This document shows positions 35,736 to 48,860 of a DNA stretch of 64,000 nucleotides, one piece after another (the first letter of the stretch is position 1; each line of letters opens with the position of its first letter). The position numbers and the translations under genes were made by a program. The DNA is taken from NCBI GenBank assembly GCA_963932145.1, contig OZ010578.1:47437058-47501057 (forward strand), written 5' to 3'. The DNA comes from Acanthosepion lycidas. Lineage: Eukaryota > Mollusca > Cephalopoda > Sepiida > Sepiidae. The notes under the pieces are model-generated. The model was not told the origin of the DNA. It saw only the letters and a list, made by a program, of their open reading frames with translations, and did not search any database.

Positions 35736-35990
35736 TTTTCTGTTTATATGTTATTTTTATAGATACAATTTATTTAAGCAAATGTTCTGTTTTTTTTTTA
35801 ATTAAACACTATTAATTACATTTACCGGGCTGAATGTTCGAGAAATTTCGTAGAAAATATGAGTTCTCCGAAAGGAATCGAAACTGTATTCCTTTCCGGA
35901 AATCGTCATTTGATTTGACGTTTGTATTGTGCGTCTATAAAACATTAATTTGGACTTTGCTAGCCAGACGCTTCTCTGTAGCAAAATGAC
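35736..35990 (-). mobile_element. SINE-C copy 3, diverged
   Basis: The body shares TATAGATACAA and TTTACCGGGCTGAATGTTCG with the other copies. The tRNA-like head is decayed, with a 40-bp insertion near 35925. Confidence 0.65.
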
Positions 35991-36224
35991 ATAGCACGCC
36001 AGATATGATGGGAAAAATGATCATGAAGAAAATTGTCTGTTTTTCTCCCGACAATAAAATCAAACCTCTGAAAAGCTTGTTACTTCTATGAACGTGTTAA
36101 CATTGTTGCTTTGACGTGTCTGGTCATTCCAGATCCAAAATGACACATCATGCGTGATCCTAGATGCAAGTCTTTGCAATGAGCACCTATTGTAACCAGA
36201 TTCTCACCTGCGCGTAAATGAATA

Positions 36225-36365
36225 GAGGACAGGACATTTACAGAAGAAAGGAACGCTTTTCTTGATAATGGACGAAGAAAGAATTCGGAAGAGAGTTCCA
36301 CAAGCGAGGAGTGCGAGAGAAGAAACTGTTAGCATATAATTTACGGTTGCATCCAGCCATTTCAA
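36225..36365 (-). mobile_element. LINE 3' end fragment (family U)
   Basis: Minus strand gives MAGCNRKLYANSFFSRTPRLW and then NSLPNSFF, the RLWNSLP tail of a LINE ORF2. The same sequence recurs at 56340-56495. Confidence 0.75.
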
Positions 36366-36940
36366 TTGCAAAAGATTTTAGGATTCTTGTTTTTGGTTTT
36401 TGCTATATTTTTCAAAATATGAACCATCTCTGTGCGAAAAAAAAAAAAAAGATTTCCTTTATTGTTTGAAGTGACTTAAGATGGCCTACTGTCTGTCTTT
36501 GCATTTGTTTGTGTGTATAAGAAATATATATTGAGAGAAAGAGAGAGTGGGAGAGAGAAAGAGCGAGAGGAAGAAAGAGCGAGAAAGAGACAGTGAGAGA
36601 AAGAGAGAGAGAGAGAGAGAGAGGGGGGAAATAGAGAGAGTCAGAGAGTGTGAGAGAGTGTGTGAGAGAGAGTGATAACAGATAAAGTCTACTTTCATAC
36701 AGCGTTACTTCGTTTTAATTGGGTATTCTTTCCTGGTTTAATATTTTTAACTTATCAAAGATTGTCGTTGATTGAAAAGCTGACCGCTTCCTTATATCAT
36801 CGATTTCTTTTTGACAGTTAATTTCAACATGTCTAGGTCTCTTTAAGCTATACATAAATGTTTGAATCTATAAGCATTTGCCTGGTTCGAGGATAAACAA
36901 ATACTGCCAGTTTATATACGCATTTGTAAGCATTTACTTG
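36366..36940. other. Unclassified stretch with (GA)n
   Basis: GA-rich low complexity at 36530-36675; no gene. Confidence 0.5.
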
Positions 36941-36969
36941 GTTTGGGTGTAAATAAATATTGTTTGTTT

Positions 36970-37245
36970 GTATTTGAGGCCAGATACGTTCACGGTAACT
37001 GCTCCGATGACCTGCTTTCGCTAGTTCCCAGACTTCATGAATTTAAGCGTTCAACTAGGCTGGCATCTCGCTCTCACCCTTTCACTGTCGAAACTGTTAA
37101 ATGTAGCTGTCTCTTCTACTCCAATAGCTTCATGTCTCGCATTTCTCGACTGTGGAACTTCCTCCCAATTTCTTGTTTCCCTGATGGCTATAATCTCCAA
37201 CTATTCAAATGTAATGCTAATCGACATCTCCAGATGCCTTGATCT
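36970..37245 (+). mobile_element. LINE ORF2 C-terminal fragment (family U)
   Basis: Plus-strand frame with HGNCSDDLLSLVPRLHEFKR, then STRLASRSHPFTV and a RISRLWNFLPISCFPD / YNLQLFK / NRHL end, ending at the stop near 37240. This is the C-terminal tail of a Jockey/CR1/RTE-like reverse transcriptase; no catalytic domain remains. A pyrimidine-rich stretch follows, possibly the LINE 3' UTR. Confidence 0.75.
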
Positions 37246-38590
37246 ATCCCCTATCCTTCTTTTCGTCTTTTGTCCATCACTCCTCTTTGCTCTCGCTCCA
37301 ACTCTCTGTAACCCCTTGCGTGCTAGTGGTTTCCCGCCATGATTGGGGTGAAACGCTTAAAATATATAAACATTTACTTGTTTCTGGAATAGGTAAATAT
37401 TGGTCACTTATATTTTAGTCTATAAGTACTTACTTGGTTCAGAGATAAATAAATATTGGCTAATTATATATTCAAATATTATATGTTGAAAGTTGTTTCC
37501 CAAACTTCAGTCCTTATAGTGGTGACATCCCGCTTATTTTTTCCAAATACCTGTTAAAATAAAACTTTTCCTTGTTAGTAATAATTCAGAACGAGTCTAA
37601 TATACCTTACGCACACCTGGTATCAGCAAATATGAGTGCACAAGGTTTCAGATAAACAACATATATTGTTGTAACACTATTTAGGGTTGCGTAAAAAAAA
37701 AAAAAGAAAAGGCGAGAATTAATTTATGTGATAAGAGGCCACCACGAAAAGACACTGAGCGATGTTATTTTTTCTAACAAAGAAAAGTGGCAAAGATTTT
37801 ATTTTCATTAGCGAAGAAAGTAAGATAATGGATTTAATTTTATTTATGTTACGACGCGGCGAAAGAAGATAGCAATCTGCCCATGGCAATAATGAAAATT
37901 TCAGGTTGGTCAAGTGGCCTACAAGGCAGAATCCTAAGAGATAAAAATTAATTGGGTCGAGCACTGGCCGTTAAAAATGTTCGCTGGACCACCCATAAGT
38001 TAAAAAGAAGGAAAGATTAGACCATTAATTATCCTTCGCAGATACCATGGGAAAAACACCTGTTTTATGTCCGAGCTGGCCATGATAAGAGTTTGTTGCC
38101 TGGACAGATTTTGGCGACGGAAGGCATTGAAGAGACAAAGAGATTCACTGACCAACCTCAATGATTATTTGACGAAAATCTCGTTGACGAACTCCAAATA
38201 AAATTCGGTTAAGATAGAGATTAGGTCGTGAGAGGTCTGCTCGTGGAAGAGAAAGAAAAGAAAAAAAGGGAAGAAGATAATTTTTTTCCTTCGAGCGATA
38301 ATTGCAAACACCCACGCTGCTGAGCGTTCATTGGCTGAAGGGTGGCGTGAGCGGCAGGCGGAGGCAAACCATGAAGAAGGAGGGGAGGCCTGTTGACGCA
38401 GCATGATTGGTGTGAGATGCCACTGTGAGAGAGAGGGGAACCTGTTGACGCCTCTGAAGGGATTGGTATGAGATACCAATATGAGAAAGGAAGAATTTGG
38501 GAGGACGATTCCCTTAAACTAGAAATTAAGGACTTCCAAAAATGGAAAGTAATAAATTTTCCTGACCGAAAACAAATGCAGATTTAGCAT
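37246..38590. other. Unclassified stretch
   Basis: No recognised gene. Positions 38390-38480 contain two near copies of TGTTGACGC... with GATTGGT.GAGAT.CCA, a small local duplication. Confidence 0.4.
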
Positions 38591-39281
38591 TATCAAGGAA
38601 CCTCAAACCCCGACAGGCCCACCCTAGTTTTGGTCGGCGTCCATATAAGCAGAGTCGCAGTGAGTTGGGGTTGAAGACAGGCAAGAGTTGGGGTTAGAAA
38701 GACAGGCAAGAGTTGAGCTGTGAGCTCTGAGACCCGCCTCGCAGAAAGCTGACTTAAGATCCACGCCATCACGACCTCAACTTCTAACCAAGGACAATTT
38801 ATTTTTGAAGAACGACTTAGACTCACATCATCAAAACAAGTTTTACGAATATCGCCTGAAGATACACCAAAAACCAGTTTCTTGAAAAAACAACTTAAGA
38901 TGTTAAGACTCGCCTAACAGAAACAAAGTGTCACGAATCCATATAAGCAGGTTGGGAGAAAGACGCAGTCCTGTACTCAGAAACCAGATATAAAATATTG
39001 TTATCCTTTTTTTAACACATTTGAACTTTTCGAGTTGTTACTTTATTTTCTTTTGCATATACTTGTGCAGTATTACCCTTGTTCGGACTCGACTTGCATT
39101 ACGGCCCGGCGACTGATTGATTTTGTCTACCTAATATCAAATCACAACGTGGGTAGGTTAGACTAGAAATCAAAGCAGTTACTTCGGTAACCAGAAGGTG
39201 GAGGCGAGCTGGGAACGACAAGGCTGATCCCGAATCTAACCAGATTTCCATCCGGATCAGCAAAAGGTTAGAACGTGACAT
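38590..39281 (+). mobile_element. Possible LTR end of a BEL/Pao-type element
   Basis: Two TATAAGCAG words (38644 and 38943) occur. The sequence ends GAACGTGACA just before a TTTGGTGCCACGACC stretch, which looks like the tRNA primer-binding-site pattern at the start of BEL/Pao internal regions. The left boundary is uncertain and no gag-pol frame follows. Confidence 0.4.
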
Positions 39282-39299
39282 TTGGTGCCACGACCAATA
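39282..39299 (+). other. Candidate retrotransposon primer-binding site
   Basis: TTTGGTGCCACGACCAAT directly follows the putative LTR terminus ACA. The form TGGTGCCxxGACC is typical of BEL/Pao elements; the assignment is from memory. Confidence 0.4.
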
Positions 39300-40119
39300 C
39301 CAAGTCACATTGGTCGTCGCAGGATAGCACGGCGGTGGGCTCGGAGAGAGGCCGGGATGACGTCACATTGTGCCTCCTGTAAGCTTTGCTCATTCAAACG
39401 CACCTGACTCAGAGTATTTTTAAGAGAAAAAAACGAAAGGAGATTCATAGAATTATATTTGGAAGCGAGGGACGGAATAATTGTTGATTAAATCACGCAT
39501 GCGCATATCGTAAAGACAAAGAAAGGAAGCGTAACTCGGCTGGTAAAATTATTTTGTTATAAGGCATTAAATTGCGAATAAAGTTTCAAGGAATAAAACC
39601 GTCCACTTTGTCTATAAATAAAAAGTAAGAAATACACATCCCATCCTTTGATTTCCTGTGTTTTATTTTTAAAATCACTGCAAACTGTAGTTAAATTATA
39701 TCAAATTTATGTTATTTTTAAAGTTTCATACGACAAATTTTTAATGCCTTACGGGTTGTTTTTTTTTTTTTTAAAGTGCATGACACATTTCGTACATATA
39801 AACTCGAGGAACTTCAATATTTAGTCTCTAGTCTGAAAAGTATTTTATTTTTCCCAAGCCATCACTAAGTAACATTAACTACGAACACTGCCACAATCTA
39901 CACTGTTTGGAAAATAAAACATCCCAATAACTCTAGATACATACACACAACTCATACATTCAGTTAAAAAGTAAATATAAAATCATCCTTGAAAATGGCT
40001 AAAAGTAAAGCTTTTACACACTTTGTGTCTAGAAAAGTAGACAAGGGAAATAATAAGCCTAATCTTAGTACCGTGTCAGTCGCCTTCAACGAAACATGTA
40101 TAAATGACGGATTGATACC

Positions 40120-40120
<1 letters not shown>
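39300..40120. other. AT-rich unclassified stretch
   Basis: The 61-codon frame at 39989 runs into (TA)n; no gene is supported. Confidence 0.45.

Positions 40121-40173
<53 letters not shown>
40121..40173. repeat. (TA)n microsatellite
   Basis: 53 bp of TA at the left edge of repeat Q copy 1. Confidence 0.97.
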
Positions 40174-40177
<4 letters not shown>

Positions 40178-40520
40178 TTTATTTAAAAATATGATTCCAT
40201 CACTACATAAGAGTTCTTATGTTACAAAACAAGAGCCGAAAACTTCAATATAATTATTTGAATTAAATTGAATTAATGTACCAAGCTCTGTTCCATCTTC
40301 AAGCGAAATTTTTGGAATAACTAATTCTTGAAATTTACACGTTTTTATAAGCATCTTCATTATTAACATTAAAATTACTATGGTAACGGCTAGAGCAATT
40401 ATTTAAAAAAAGGGGCGTAAGGGTTAATAATTTGTATCAATATCTCAGTTACATTCAAAGAGGTCAAGTCAGGGCAAGGTTGGGATGTCTAAATTTAAAG
40501 CTGTAGATGACATCGTCTAG
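40174..40520 (+). mobile_element. Dispersed repeat Q, copy 1
   Basis: Aligns with 63480-63840: both begin after (TA)n with ATTTAAAAATATGATTCC or a close form, and share CTACATAAGAGTTCT, TTACTATGG.AACGGCT, AAAGAGGTCAAG and CATCGTCTGGT-type words. No coding frame. The class is unknown; a non-autonomous retroelement or a Penelope-related end is possible. Confidence 0.7.
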
Positions 40521-40692
40521 TCTGGTTAAGTGTTTATGGAGATTTATTTATTTTTTATTTTATTTGTTTTTTTCCTGAAAGGGTTTTGTGTATATAAAAA
40601 AAACTGTCATAATTCGCTAACATTTGTTTTTTTGGCGACATCTTAAAGGTTTTGTTTTTTTAATTGAGTAGGGCTTTTAAAACTTTTTATTT

Positions 40693-40739
<47 letters not shown>

Positions 40740-42240
40740 TATTCATAGGAAATGGTTCGACCGAGAACCTTTTAAATCCCGCTTCTATATACACGAAGAC
40801 TTTATTTCTAAGATGAGGTACTATGTCACGGCTGTTTTTGTAATATAGGAAAATTCAATATGGCGCGTAAACGAAATATTCGGCGAAAAATCTCATTCGT
40901 CAGTAACATTTTAAACATCTCATAGAATGTAAAGTTCTTAAACCAAACCTATGCCAAACTGTTTTCTTGAATCCTTGATGACTTGGCTGTCCGAAAATGA
41001 CAACATCAAGATGAAGTAATGGAAACTGACCGTGAAAAACACAATTATGCACAACAAGTTTTCGGTCAATCAGTAAGCTTCTGGACATTTTTAAGCGACG
41101 TTATAGGATCCTGACGGACGGCTATTATTTGCACATGGAATAATTCATTGGCAATTAATCTTCGATTTGGCTGTGGAAAATGTCACTCGGCGATTAGCAT
41201 TAAGAAATTATGCCCAATTTTCTGAGAAAAAAAACCTTTTTTATGAAAAAATATTTATTTTCGCTCCAAAATAATAATATTCAAACTTCATCCCTTTCTC
41301 TTTCATTTGGCGTGAATATCATTGATTAAAAGGAACGGCTAAATGACCCGACGATGGGAAATACGAAAGATATGCGGCGAAAAAAACAATGTCGCCTGCT
41401 AAGTGTTGTTGTCATCACCCGGGTCACGGGGTGTTAAAAACAAAACAAACACATCAAGCCATTGTTCAAACGTAGGTTATATCAAGCCCTACTAATGTTG
41501 ACCCCTTTTTTCCCACTCTTTGCTCTTATCTGGGAAGGGTGGGGTTTATTACAACTTGGTCTAAACGTTTATTGCTGGCTGGCTGACATTTGACCCAGTC
41601 GATTTGGTTTATTTTTCCTTATCGCTGCTATTTTTGGGAAAAAAATCTTTTGGTTTCTGGTGGTCAGGAATTGCAGATAAATCTTTCGCCTTTTACTAAA
41701 GATTTCCATGGCCTGGTGTCAATTTTGGCAGTCATATAATTGAAAATTACCAATGGATTTTGTCGCATTTTGACCCCCGAGGAATGTTGATTTCCTTCAA
41801 AACCCTCAATTTTATGCCTGAAATAGTTTGATTATGATTTAGGCTTTCTGATTTTCAAAAAAAAAAAAAAAAATGGTTAATTTTCCATTAATGGGAAACT
41901 AGAAGAAATGCAAAATTTTCATTATTTTTTCACATTTTACTCACTGAAAAAAAATGAGTCATTTACACCAGCCAATTTTACTTTTAAATGAAAGAATATA
42001 TCTTTTGCTTTCAGAAAATACCTAGTTTCATGTGGTTCAGATCAAAAGTTTCCTTGATATTTGTTCAGATGAAGACAAAACAGTCATTTTTCAATATTTT
42101 ACCCCTATAAAAGTATGAACATTCATTTTTTGAGAGAAAATAAGCTGCGACAAAATGACTTTTGCGATGCTTTTTACTTGGAATAGAAAGTTTTTACCAT
42201 AGCAAACCTGAATTGATTTTTATTTAAGTTCAGTGGGACT
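40521..42240. other. Low-repeat AT-rich stretch
   Basis: Only (TA)n at 40699-40735 is recognised. It is the longest stretch here with little visible repeat, and no gene is supported in it. Confidence 0.45.
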
Positions 42241-42316
42241 ATAGGAAACCTCAAACAGCTGCGAGGTACATTATTTACATTGTTCGGACTATCATCCACA
42301 TCTTTGTTGCCATATT

Positions 42317-42360
42317 ATCACAACGTTTCGGCCCTTCTACGCTCCGGCCTGCTTCAGTTG
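42317..42360 (-). ncRNA. Hammerhead-ribozyme-like motif A
   Basis: Minus strand: CTGAAGC (core), hairpin GGCC...GGCC with a GGAGCGTAGAAG loop, then GAAAC and GTT. The core CUGANGA is changed in its last positions, so activity is doubtful. Confidence 0.55.
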
Positions 42361-42571
42361 TCCTCAAGATACATGGCACAATGGATAAAGGCGTTAGTTA
42401 GACCCAGTGACAGGACCCAAAGTGTGTGAGTTCAATACCTGGTTAAGGCGGTGGAGAACTTAGAGAGGGGATTTAACAGGAGATAACTGATGACTGACAT
42501 TAGACATGGAACGTGGAACTAGAACAGTCTACCCCAGCGATCGAAATAAAGGATTCAGTTCGACATTCCAA

Positions 42572-42615
42572 TCACCCGAAGAAGGCCGGAGCGTACAACG
42601 GCCGAAACGTTGTGA
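42572..42615 (+). ncRNA. Hammerhead-ribozyme-like motif B
   Basis: Stem I TCAC (42572-42575) pairs with GTGA (42612-42615). The core CCGAAGA (42576-42582) differs from CUGANGA at one base. Stem II GGCC (42584-42587) pairs with GGCC (42600-42603). GAAAC follows at 42604-42608 and GTT at 42609-42611. The layout is the minimal type I hammerhead known from Penelope-like elements. Confidence 0.65.
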
Positions 42616-42680
42616 TAAATATGGTAACGAAAATGAGGATGATAGTCCGAACAATGTAAATAGTGTACACGAAGTTTTGC

Positions 42681-43049
42681 AAAAAATCTCGCTGAATTTA
42701 TGTATAGAAACAGTTTATTATGTGCACACTTGTTACTTCGAAAGAAACGTAGGAAATTAGATGTTAAGTAATTTTTGTTTTTAATCTTCATGTTTTTGAA
42801 ACAGTCGAGTAGCTCTCCGTATGCATGATTTAGCATACAAGTGAACGCCCGCAAGCGATTAAGATGGATTAGTAAATGTTTATAGACGACCAATGTTTAT
42901 GAGAATAGAAATTTAGAAAATCCTTTTCATTAGTTCATTAGTCAAATAGAATTAATTGAACTAAAATCTTTAAAATCTACCGACTTATCCCCGATTAAAG
43001 ATATTTCAACTTTAACAATTTTTATAACCAAAAATTTGAATGACGTCAT
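42681..43049. repeat. Direct repeat with 43775-43890 plus unclassified DNA
   Basis: Positions 42725-42835 and 43775-43890 share ACTTCGAA.GAAACGT.GGAAATTAGAT and GTCGAGTAGC.CTCCGTATGCA. They lie about 1.05 kb apart and bracket the LTR-like copy. Confidence 0.65.
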
Positions 43050-43402
43050 TGTTAGACATTTTCGTGACGGTCGTCTTCGAGTATAGAATCCAGAGGTTGG
43101 CAGTGAATAATTCGAATATAGTAGGAAATCGTAGTTCAGGTCTACGGTGGATATCCTTAGCAGAGCGTAGTTCTTCCTTGTATCATCTTCGCCTGTTCTC
43201 ACTGATGGTAGCAGAGCGTAGTTGTTCCTTCTATCATCTTCGCCTGTTCGCACTGGTCCTTCCGGTAGGCTGAACAAAGATGGCCGCCTTTATACACGAC
43301 GAATACAATGTTCTGCGGCTTCTGATTGGTCAACCTTCTATTGGTAGACTATAAAGGAAGTTAAGTCATCTGGATTGTCTCACTAGTCATAGTATATATA
43401 CA
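43050..43402 (-). mobile_element. LTR-like repeat, copy 2 (353 bp)
   Basis: Reverse-oriented partner of 31794-32102. It is longer because a block of about 43 bp containing GGAAGAACTACGCTCTGCT is present twice. It keeps TATAAAGG and CCAAT on the minus strand. No target duplication seen. Confidence 0.65.
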
Positions 43403-43689
43403 AAAAAAACCGTAACAGTCATTTCCAAAATATTATGCCAAAACAATCTATATATTTCCGATATAGTGTTGACGCTCTGTCAATATATTCCACTAGATTC
43501 CCGCCATAACAAAATCTGGAATACTCATAGGATTCTCAACATTTACATGAAGAGTAAAAATAAATTGAAAATGATTTTAAGCTCTTACAATACCCTAATT
43601 ATTTCATATTCAAATCGAAACAAAAGGCTCGTAAAATATTTCCAAATTGAAGACAGGGCCCTTCTGAAAGAAAATAACGAATCATAATA

Positions 43690-43753
43690 TGAGGTCGGTG
43701 CAAAAATAATGTCGTTTTCTCACATATTAACAGATGTGAGAAAACGATATCAT
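43690..43753. mobile_element. Decayed mariner MITE
   Basis: The left end GGTCGGTGCAAAAATAATGT and palindromic centre match the MITE at 3784, but the right end is degenerate. Confidence 0.7.
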
Positions 43754-43899
43754 CTGAATGTGTATATAAAGAGGTTATTGTGTAGCTCCTTGCTACTTCG
43801 AAGGAAACGTGGGAAATTAGATTCTAAGTAATTTTCTAAGCTTCATGTTTCTGAAACGGTCGAGTAGCGCTCCGTATGCAGGAGAGTTGAGGAGGACAT

Positions 43900-44283
43900 C
43901 ACTTATACAAATAACCTCTACGTGTTATGATCGATTAGTAATTGAATGCTAGTATTATGATAGTTTACAATCGAATTTTGAATTTTAAGAATAGCCTGGC
44001 TATAGCACAGTATTCGTTGATGAAAAAAAAAAAAAAAAACGGCCCTAAGATCTTGTCACCATTTGTCAGGAATCGAATAGAAGTCTTATAAAAGTATATA
44101 GCATAAAAGGTTCGATCTGAAATTTAGAATACAGAAAATTTGTTTTTTACTCTCAGGCAATGAAATTTCTATTCCGGAAATTGTTCACGTTTAAATGACA
44201 TAAAATTTCTATTGCAACTTTAATTCCGTTGTATGAATATATCCAATATCACCAAACATATATTAAAACAAGAGATAATCAAA

Positions 44284-44286
<3 letters not shown>
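43900..44286. other. AT-rich unclassified stretch
   Basis: No gene or recognised repeat. Confidence 0.45.

Positions 44287-44354
<68 letters not shown>
44287..44354. repeat. (GA)n microsatellite
   Basis: About 68 bp of uninterrupted GA. Confidence 0.97.
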
Positions 44355-45437
<1,083 letters not shown>

Positions 45438-45520
45438 TTTATACAAAACTAGGTAATCCGCATGGGTAGACCCAAGGAGGATGATATCCAGAGAGCTCAA
45501 TGTAAATTCAGAGCAGATAT

Positions 45521-45683
45521 GTTTGAATAAAAACAGACCCACTTTAAGGTTCCATGTAATAAGTTATTTCACCACAATTTCATTTTTCATTTCAAACTTT
45601 GGATGATGATTCAGAGACCTTTTAAAGGGGTTGTGGTGAAATAACTTATTACATGGAACCTTAAAGTGGTCTGTTTTTATTCA

Positions 45684-45686
<3 letters not shown>
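45521..45686. mobile_element. Foldback element, 55-bp inverted arms
   Basis: The left arm 45521-45576 and right arm 45631-45686 are near-perfect inverted copies (TTTGAATAAAAACAGACC... and complement), separated by about 54 bp. No coding capacity. Class unknown. Confidence 0.85.
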
Positions 45687-45690
<4 letters not shown>

Positions 45691-45738
<48 letters not shown>

Positions 45739-46076
45739 ATGTATTGTATATATCGTTTACTTGCGTGTTTTATGGATGTGTATACTTGCTTATGATTTTT
45801 ATATGTATATGACACACATACACACATACGCATACACATACGCACACATATATAGATATGCATGGTGTATTATATAATTATGAAGATGAATTAGATATAC
45901 TGAATTCAATATATTTAATATACTATATATTATTAATATATGCATATATACATACATACATATATATAATATAATATAATATAATATAAAAGGCTCAAAC
46001 ACGAGTGTCTGAGCCCTTTATATTATATTCTTTGTCTGTACATCGACCACTAATAATCTCTCTCTCTCTCTCTCTA

Positions 46077-46128
<52 letters not shown>

Positions 46129-46148
46129 TTGACCACTAATAATATATA
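45691..46148. repeat. TA/TATG-rich low-complexity stretch
   Basis: (TA)n at 45691-45730 and (CT)n-(TA)n at 46058-46122. TACATTGACCACTAATAATAT recurs near 46125, 46311 and 46478 next to the MITEs, so the local block (CT)n-(TA)n-spacer-MITE was tandemly copied. Confidence 0.85.
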
Positions 46149-46249
46149 TTAAGTTGGTGCAAAAATAATGACGTAATAATGTCGTTTTTTGACGTATTTT
46201 TTAACGTCAAAAACGACATTATAACGTCATTATTTTTGCACCAACATAA
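46149..46249. mobile_element. Mariner MITE, 101 bp (extended form)
   Basis: TTAAGTTGGTGCAAAAATAA and complement. The core is enlarged by TGACGTAATAATGTCGTTTT palindromic sequence. Confidence 0.88.
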
Positions 46250-46259
46250 TATGTATATA

Positions 46260-46310
<51 letters not shown>

Positions 46311-46335
46311 GTACATTGACCACTAATAATATATA

Positions 46336-46437
46336 TTATGTTGGTGCAAAAATAATGACATAATAATGTCGTTTTTTGACGTATTTTTTAACGTTAAAAA
46401 ACGACATTATTCCGTCATTATTTTTCCACCAGCATAA
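46336..46437. mobile_element. Mariner MITE, 102 bp (extended form)
   Basis: TTATGTTGGTGCAAAAATAA end with the same enlarged core. Nearly the same as the copy 187 bp upstream, probably through local duplication. Confidence 0.88.
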
Positions 46438-46474
<37 letters not shown>

Positions 46475-46497
46475 GTGTATATTCACCACTATTAATA

Positions 46498-46546
<49 letters not shown>

Positions 46547-46548
<2 letters not shown>

Positions 46549-46634
46549 GATAAGACACCGAGGGTGTTGAAACAAAATGGCTTTTTTGTAGTGATTTTAT
46601 AACATATTTATGTTATAAATTTTTTTTAAATAAA

Positions 46635-46640
<6 letters not shown>
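46547..46640 (+). mobile_element. Family P single arm
   Basis: TGATAAGACACCGAGGGTGT followed by TGAAACAAAATGGC, matching the right arm at 27140-27243. It begins directly in (TA)n. Confidence 0.8.
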
Positions 46641-46670
<30 letters not shown>

Positions 46671-47160
46671 GTTTTAATTTTTCACTCCTGGTTTATCATA
46701 TATGTGATGATGATTCTTATTATTTGACGTAAATTAGATGATAAGGATTTAAATTTTGACTTGATTCTAATATATTTCACTAGCTGTAATTTGTTCTTCC
46801 ATCTTCTGCCCCTGTTCATTCTGTTGATATTTTGCTGCCCACTCTTTTCAATAATATAAATCAATAGATACATTTTTCTAGGTTAAGTTTAGACTTACTT
46901 CTTGTTCTCTTGTGATTTGTTAAAAAAAATAAATTTACCATATTGTCTGAATAAATTTAAACCATTTTGTAATTCCGGTTTGATGAGGCGGGTATTAAAA
47001 CTTACCTGTCGAAATAAATTTATAACCGGATCTTTCGAAATGTGTTAAGTTTTTTTTTTCCTTTGATGTATATCATATTGCTCTGTATAGAATATAATGA
47101 GCTCTTTTCATGGATCTATCTTTTAAATATTTCATATTAAAAAAGACCTGCTTTCATATT
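46641..47160. other. AT-rich unclassified stretch
   Basis: No gene or recognised repeat beyond (TA)n at 46639-46667. Confidence 0.5.
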
Positions 47161-48148
<988 letters not shown>

Positions 48149-48729
48149 TAAAATATAGTTTTAAGATATGCTATATGCCAGGCATAGTTATACAGCAGTA
48201 ACCTGTTTAATAATCTACTACGGAATTAGGGAAATGATTTCGATCCCCACATTGTACCGGGTTAGGTCACTAATAACAATTTTTATAACATCAGTTTGTT
48301 GTGGTGCTAAATGCAATATCGCCGATAGGCGACAACATAAAGTTTTAAAATGTGCTATGTGAATTGTCTTGTAATTTCGTTTCGCCTATATGGCAGTGAA
48401 TGCTATACAATCTCCTCCCAGAGGAATAGGAAACTTAAGGCAACACAGACGTGGTTCTACGGCAGTTGGTGGAAAAAAAAAATGTTTTCATAGAAGTCTG
48501 CAACATTTTCTGGATTTCATCACAATAACAGCACGACTTTCCAATATCAAAATAAAACAAAACTATCCTCTATTATATTTGTGGATGACTCTCCCTTCTT
48601 CATATCGCACGACCGTTATGTTCTGCCAGTATTAATAAGTAATTAGCTATTACGTTTTCATCGCGTGTGAAGAATGGAAAAGACACTACTTGTTTTCGGT
48701 GAAAAAATGAAAGAAAAAAAAAAAAAATT
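48149..48729. other. Unclassified stretch
   Basis: Short frames only; no recognised feature. Confidence 0.45.
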
Positions 48730-48860
48730 TTACGCGTAGCTTAGATGTGGCACAAAGCCAAAAGTATGAGGCACCCAGTGAGGATCGAACTCATAATTAA
48801 GTAATAATTGATCGAGCGAGACAAGATTGCTAGACATTACATCACGTCGGAGTGCCATTA
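48730..48860 (-). mobile_element. SINE-A copy
   Basis: Minus strand, with GCGTAGCTTAGATGTGGCAC (tail), GGCACCCAGTGAGGATCG and a decayed A-box end near GCTAGACATTACATCACG. Confidence 0.85.

Larger units (their letters stand above)
42241..42680. mobile_element. Penelope-like pseudo-LTR pair in divergent orientation
   Basis: The minus-strand copy (about 42241-42365) and plus-strand copy (about 42560-42665) share CCGAAACGTTGTGAT, GATGATAGTCCGAACAATG and TAAATA.TGTAC. Each carries a hammerhead-like core. The copy starting near 42520 is also co-linear with 51990-52110. Confidence 0.65.
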
